64,000 nucleotides of DNA from Montifringilla adamsi. Lineage: Eukaryota > Chordata > Aves > Passeriformes > Passeridae. Every line of letters starts with the position of its first letter. Position 1 is the first letter of the stretch. Below are positions 59,104-64,000 of the stretch, in pieces. A program made the translations under genes and the position numbers. The DNA lies in assembly GCA_017590115.1 (NCBI GenBank), contig JAGGNK010010226.1:4251732-4315731 (forward strand), read 5' to 3'. The notes under the pieces are model-generated. The model was not told the DNA's origin. It did not search any database and saw only the letters and a list, made by a program, of their open reading frames with translations.

Positions 59104-59200
59104 ATTTCTCCAAGGTTTGACAGGAAAAATGTGGCTAAGGTAAGAATGGAGTCCAAATTCCTTGGTCATCCTAACTACAAATCCACCTTTCCTTGCTTAG
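59104..59200 (-). mobile_element. tRNA-SINE/MIR-like tail relic (second part)
   Basis: The plus strand reads TTTCTCCAAGGTTTGACAGG, AAAAATGTGGCTAAGGTAAG, AATGGAGTCCAAATTCCTTG, GTCATCCTAACTACAAATCC and ACCTTTCC. This follows the amniote SINE pattern 'TTGCCCAAGGTCACACAGG..GTGGCAGAG..GGAxTxGAACCCAGxTCTCC...CTAACCAC..xxCCA'. It may be the continuation of the relic at 58757-58806, split by about 300 bases, or a separate copy. Confidence 0.5.
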
Positions 59201-60030
59201 GTGGCAACTGAATTACTCACAGAGCAGCACTTGACTTCACAGACAAGTTGTTCTGAAGCCAAAGTGGGTAAAAATATTGGAGTCCAACTCTTAAATATCT
59301 TCTGCAGTACATAACTCCTCAGTCTCCCTCATCTTGCAAGATACCATCACCACAGTATTATTACAGTGTTTCACATAATTCCTTTTTTCATATGCATTAT
59401 CCCTCAGGGAAACCATATTTTGCCAGCCCAGTGATAAAAGCCAAAAGTCTTTAACAAAGCTCCATTTTTAGAAAAGTAAATGATAACGAAAAAATAAAGT
59501 GAGGGGAGGAGTGACCCGAGAGATCCCCTAAGGGTTATATACACATTATTCTCTTTCTTCTAGCTCCAATGCTTTGCTAGGAGAGAAAATATATGTGGCA
59601 TCCACCATGTATTTACTCATCTGTAGTGTCACCATTATTGTGACAGCAGCACAGTATCACTATCACATCTGAGCTACAGGACAGCACAATGCTAAACAGC
59701 TTGAGGACTTTAGAAGAAACAGTAAAGTCAGTGTGTAAGCTCTGTTAAGAAAAGAGAAAAAGGGATGACTTACTGATTCTGAAATTTCTTGGCTTAGGAC
59801 AAAACTGTCATTAAATCCCTCCTCACCCCCAAAAAATATTCAAACAAAACAAAAATTCCTAGGCTGCATCTTTTTGTGACTCCAGCAAAATACTGCTTTT
59901 TATGATCTGAAATTTCAGCCAGCCTTAAATTAAACAATATATATCACCAAAGCTAGTAGCAATCAGGAAAGGATGAGTTTTAAATTGAATGCAAACACCA
60001 TTTGCACTATCTAAGGCCAAAACATCAAAT
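59201..60030. other. AT-rich stretch without a recognised gene
   Basis: Nothing classifiable is seen. Confidence 0.65.
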
Positions 60031-60182
60031 TAAAAAAAAAAAAAAAAAGAAGAAAACCAACAAAGACCAAAAACAAAATCAACCAAAAACGTTAAAAAAA
60101 AAAAAAACAAACAAAACAAAACAAACAAAAAAAAAACCCCAAAAACCTCAAATCACAAAAACCAAAATAAACAAACACCCCA
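60031..60182. repeat. A-rich (CAAA/CAAAA)n low-complexity tract
   Basis: About 150 bases of A with C and occasional G or T. The 65-codon Lys/Gln/Asn/Pro frame through it (60002-60199) is an artefact of composition. Confidence 0.9.
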
Positions 60183-63100
60183 AAAACATTGCAATGTGAA
60201 TTTATCTAGTACACTGCAACCTGGAAAAGAAAAGAAAATGCAGGAAAAACCATGTAGCCAGAAACATTCAACAAGGTTGGAAAACATAACGGCAGTGTTT
60301 CCTGAGGACTTGGGGAGCAGGAATTCCCTGCTATTCTCATAAGTACCTGGTTCCCAGGCTGAGGAGAAACCTTAAGAAGAATATCTGCTGGCAGGACACA
60401 GTGGGTAGGGGGAAAATGCATTTTCAAACCTATTTATTTCTGTCCCATTTCCCCTTTGGTTCTCTCTTTGGAAAGTCCAGCCTTGATAGATTTATTTCTT
60501 TTTAATGCCAGGTTATTTCTGACATATAGATAGTTTGTGGTCAAATCATACTTTTTGGGATTCAAAAGACTCTTTTTAAATTTTGGAATGCATTAATCTC
60601 CCTGGCCATATGCCTTCAGATGGATTTATTTTAAAGATACTTAATACAAAACAGGACTACTCAAGAGAAGAATAAAAGATTTCTAGTGGGTACAACAGCA
60701 TACTTCAGAATCATCTCAACGGTGAACTATGGCAAAATGCCTCTGGGTGTGTTCAGACTTCAGAAGAGACACAATTCACAGCCCTGGTGTCCCATTTTCT
60801 TTGGAATAAGCAACGTGGTGTCAAACCTGACAAATTCCAACTGCATTTCCACCAGAAACTCGGGCTTGGGGGAGGATTAAGATATAACAGAATAAGACCT
60901 GGAGGTATGTCTTATATATGTGACTAAGATACGCAGTAGATCCAGGTGTTCTCACAATCCTGGAAGATGTGTTAGAATCCGTCTAATCTTAATGCTGTTA
61001 AAGGCAGGAGTGATCATTTCAAAAAGCAAAGGCTGTGATGTCTGTGGAGATCCAGTGTGTACAAAATGTTGCCTTTTAGCAAAGCATCCAAAACCTTTGT
61101 AGATCTGGGAGAAAGTAAACATTTCAATCCATCTTGGTGAAGATTTATATTTTATTTAAGGAAACAAGCCCAGTGCTCTTTGGTTCCTCAGGAATTTATC
61201 AGCATCCATTACTATGTATCTCAAGTGGATAACCTATACCCAACAGACTACATAAGCATAAATTCAAGAGAAAAAAACACCAGTCTAGTGCTTAGAAAAT
61301 GGAATGTTTTCCACAAAGATATTTTTCAGGTGTAAATAGAGACATTTGAAAATATAAACAGCTGTACATGAACAAATAGGCCCACAGAAAGAGACAGCTG
61401 GATAAGTTGTAAGAAAGATGCTACCATTAATGAATAACATAGGGATTGGGCCCAGAGGGAACAGGGGTGTAAGAAATTGATTATGATTGTGATTCACCAG
61501 TACTTGGATCCATGGTAGAATTCTTCCTTTCTATCAAGTACTAATATGCAGATGCTGTTAGGAAAAATAATCTGTTTTACGAAAGTTTTGTAATTTTTTT
61601 TTAAATTTTCAAATATCTCAACATGGCAAATTCTAAAAGTTGGAGTCTAAGCAATATTCTGATTTATTATTATTATTATCATTAATCTTTAAAATATTAA
61701 TAATGAAAACAAAATTGGAATTTATGAAAGTAAAAACAACCTACACTGATATGAAAATTAAAGTTTTCTTACGTAAAACACTGAAATGAAGAAATTGAAA
61801 ATAACCAGTTTTCAGTCCCACTGCTTTGCTAAAAACTGACATTCATTGGAACAATTTTCCAAAACCTTCATCTCCTACTGGAGGTTCTAATTTGATTTTT
61901 TTTAAAAATGATTGTTACTATCACTCATCTGTGTGAGTAGTTGTAGGAAGCTGCTTTACTTGACACTATAAAAATATGGGGAGACTGAAGTTATTCAGGG
62001 AGAACAATTAGCTGGACATGCATTATAGAATATATAGTTATTCTCTATTTCCAGAAGAAATGAACCACTCCGAGTTAACCTGGACAACTTCAAATCCCTT
62101 CCTTCAATGGCAGTCTGAGCGGAAGAAATTTGAAGGAAAAACTGCCCACAGAAAAGTATTCCAGTATGGTTATATGCCAAATCAGTGATACATAAACAGA
62201 AATGCAAGGAGGTTAAGTCTCTGTAGATGCTAGAAATATAAACCAAAATAAACAACATAAATTAGAGAAGCTCCAAAGCTTAAGAATATAAAGAATTTTC
62301 ACACTTCTGTAAGACAGCAATAATCACCACTATGTGTCAAAGAAATAATGAGGGATAATGTAAGCTCTAGGATTGCAAAACATAAAAGGAAAACACCCTA
62401 AAATGACCTGCTTGCTCTTCACTTCTCAATCATATAAAAACTCTCTGTCCTCTTTTCCACATTTTTTATATTTTATTGGCAGAAGTGGTATTTGCTTTCT
62501 TCCCTCCCACCCAGTCTGGAGAGTTTCTAAGTCAGATAAGTAAATAGAATTAACATGTTTCCTCCACAAAACTGAAGTACAAGGACTATCACACATCCTC
62601 AACTGCCTTAAATTGGGACATGGAGTCACTGATTCTACCAAGCCTCCATTACTATCAATGTAATTATAACCCTAAACCCCCAAGTTGCCAAGCTCTTTGA
62701 ATTCCTTTTTTATGCTTTAGAAGTTCTGGGAGTTATCAAGAACTAAAATCAAAGCCTTTATATTGAATAATTATCAGACAAACTATATTTTTGTTTTTAG
62801 CATTCTGAGGAACTTCTGAAACTCTCTTGAAGATTTTATTTCCCTTTCAAATCCGACTCCAAAAGCAACCCAACTTAAATCCAGTAGAAGATGTGTACCA
62901 AACAATCCTTTAAATATCAAACAAGAGTTTTAATGTTGTATGACTAAAACAGATTTTAATTTTCCTAATGTCAGAGTTCTTCTGTGGAAAAAGATTTAGA
63001 TACAGCTATTTGATATCTGCCTCAGATATTCAGGAAATTCTCTGTAGTAAGCAATACAGGTTGCTAATAGATAGGGTAATCAAGGCAGGCATCTAAAAGA

Positions 63101-63568
63101 AATCATACAGGTCAGTTCCCTGTGCTTGACAAAGGTGTCTCTGCCTAACAGGACAGATGGAAGACGAAGAACCACTTAAGTGAAGAGCTAGGAAAGGTTG
63201 CCAAGGTCAGACTGAAAATGTGCCTTTTCAAACTCTGCGTGCTCTGTGTGGCAGCAGGTGAAAAATGCCTGGACACATTTCTTTTCCTATAAAATTTTAG
63301 ATTAACATGTAGAGTTCCCTGAAGTGGGAAAAAATAAAGACCAACCGCATGAACAAGTAAGACAAAGGCTTTTGAAGTGCAGTGGATACACTTTGTAATA
63401 TAAATATCTGCTACTACACCTGAACTGATTAATTCAGATAATTTTTGACAAGTCTTCACCAGATGTAAAGAACGATAAAATATATGTAAAAAACCACAAC
63501 ACAATTTACATAGTTCTGAGGATATGTAAAGAATGTTTAGGAAAAAGTCTTGTAGACCCACACTTACC
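60183..63568. other. AT-rich stretch without a recognised gene
   Basis: No gene is supportable. There is a (TTA)5-6 run at 61663-61680. The 60-codon plus frame at 60920-61102 ends in a cysteine-rich GCDVCGDPVCTKCC phrase, but it has no splice or promoter context and no second zinc-binding half. Confidence 0.6.
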
Positions 63569-63674
63569 AAAAAAAAAAAAAAAAAAAAAAAAAAGGGAAA
63601 AAAAAAAGAAAAATACAAAATCATCATCTAGAAATCCCTGTGGTTTTTTTGGTTTTTTTTTTTGTTTTTTTTTT
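63569..63674. repeat. (A)26 with adjoining A-rich and T-rich tracts
   Basis: Twenty-six A residues (63569-63594), then GGG and more A (63598-63612). After a short unique stretch, T8-T12 runs broken by GG or G follow (63643-63674). The 160-codon minus frame at 63145-63627, the longest in the window, begins inside this poly-A tract (poly-Phe in translation). Confidence 0.92.
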
Positions 63675-64000
63675 AACTAGTAAGGGGCACACTCTCTGCC
63701 ACTCTAACCAATAAACTAGGATTTTATTGAACTGATCAAAGCCTGGCTTACAGACAGAACTGCAGCATTGCAGCTGCTACTCTGTGACCACAGCCCCTCC
63801 ACAAGAGTCATCAGTGCATTTCCTGGACATGATAAGTGCTGTAGAGTAAAACCCTTTCTCTTTGACCTGAAATTATGGTGCTTTGCAAATAGAAGAAAAC
63901 ATCAGGTTTGGTTTGAGCCTCAAGAGTGAAATACTGTGTCTATTAATGTTGACGTTGACACTGTATGCCCGTCAGACTGTGGTGTGTGAATTTATAGGAT
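63675..64000. other. Terminal stretch without a recognised gene
   Basis: Moderately GC-containing unique sequence to the window edge. It has no recognisable repeat, exon or regulatory element. Confidence 0.6.

Noticed and set aside
60002..60199. Lys/Gln/Asn-rich plus frame resembling a basic low-complexity protein
   Set aside because: Direct product of the A-rich simple repeat.
60920..61102. Cysteine-rich C-terminal phrase (GCDVCGDPVCTKCC) as a possible zinc finger
   Set aside because: Only 60 codons, no second ligand cluster with the right spacing, no exon borders.
63145..63627. 160-codon minus-strand open frame, the longest in the window
   Set aside because: It begins in poly-Phe from the poly-A tract, has Leu/Phe/Ser-biased composition, and shows no family, promoter or splice context.
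1..64000. Searched by eye for tRNA, rRNA and snRNA genes, bacterial operons, phage or integron features
   Set aside because: No cloverleaf with box A/B, no rRNA core motifs, and no prokaryotic gene organisation was seen. A tRNAscan or Rfam search could still find diverged copies.

Overview
The window reads as ordinary nuclear DNA from a bird, probably a neoavian and possibly a songbird. It is AT-rich, has no long open reading frame, and contains many A/T homopolymers and (CAAA)n-type tracts. Its recognisable interspersed repeats are typical of avian genomes: several CR1 LINE pieces, including 3' ends with the TTCTATGA-type tail; one LTR matching the widespread avian ERV-L-like LTR; one further well-bounded solo LTR; and a few very old MIR/tRNA-SINE and CR1-like relics. 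Subfamily and species could not be fixed by eye. There is nothing bacterial: no operons, Shine-Dalgarno-led genes, CRISPR array or tRNA/rRNA.

Layout. 1-6.4 kb is AT-rich DNA with one CR1 coding relic on the minus strand (about 2.06-2.51 kb). 6.6-8.55 kb is the busiest repeat block: a CR1 3' piece (+), an LTR-like segment, a CR1 3' tail (-), a solo LTR (7571-8029, +) and a GC-richer unclassified stretch. 8.6-19.8 kb is mostly unclassified AT-rich DNA with an LTR-like segment at 11.5-11.95 kb and a GC-rich islet at 16.2-16.5 kb. 19.84-20.40 kb is a degraded solo LTR. 21.2-21.4 kb is a MIR relic and 23.99-24.25 kb a CR1 3' end. 24.3-40 kb is repeat-poor and holds most of the exon-like signals. 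40.1-40.5 kb is an ancient CR1-like RT relic, 45.03-45.23 kb a CR1 3' end and 45.79-45.93 kb a MIR. 48.89-49.10 kb is a young tandem duplication of about 105 bp. 53.45-54.56 kb is a GC-rich unclassified block. 58.7-59.2 kb has two SINE-like relics flanking an exon-like segment. The end of the window is simple A/T-rich repeats and plain sequence.

Genes. I cannot support any complete protein-coding gene. The short open frames scattered through the window look like chance, repeat-derived or homopolymer-derived frames. I do list several exon-like segments with good acceptor and donor signals. The best are 28992-29039 on the minus strand and 58841-58897 on the plus strand. There is also a cysteine-rich open segment followed by an AATAAA signal (31250-31472, minus). 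These could be cassette exons of a large gene whose intron this is, lncRNA exons, or pseudo-exons, which are common in vertebrate introns. Without conservation or RNA evidence they stay candidates. I did not find a convincing new biological system. The window is best described as an intergenic or intronic stretch.
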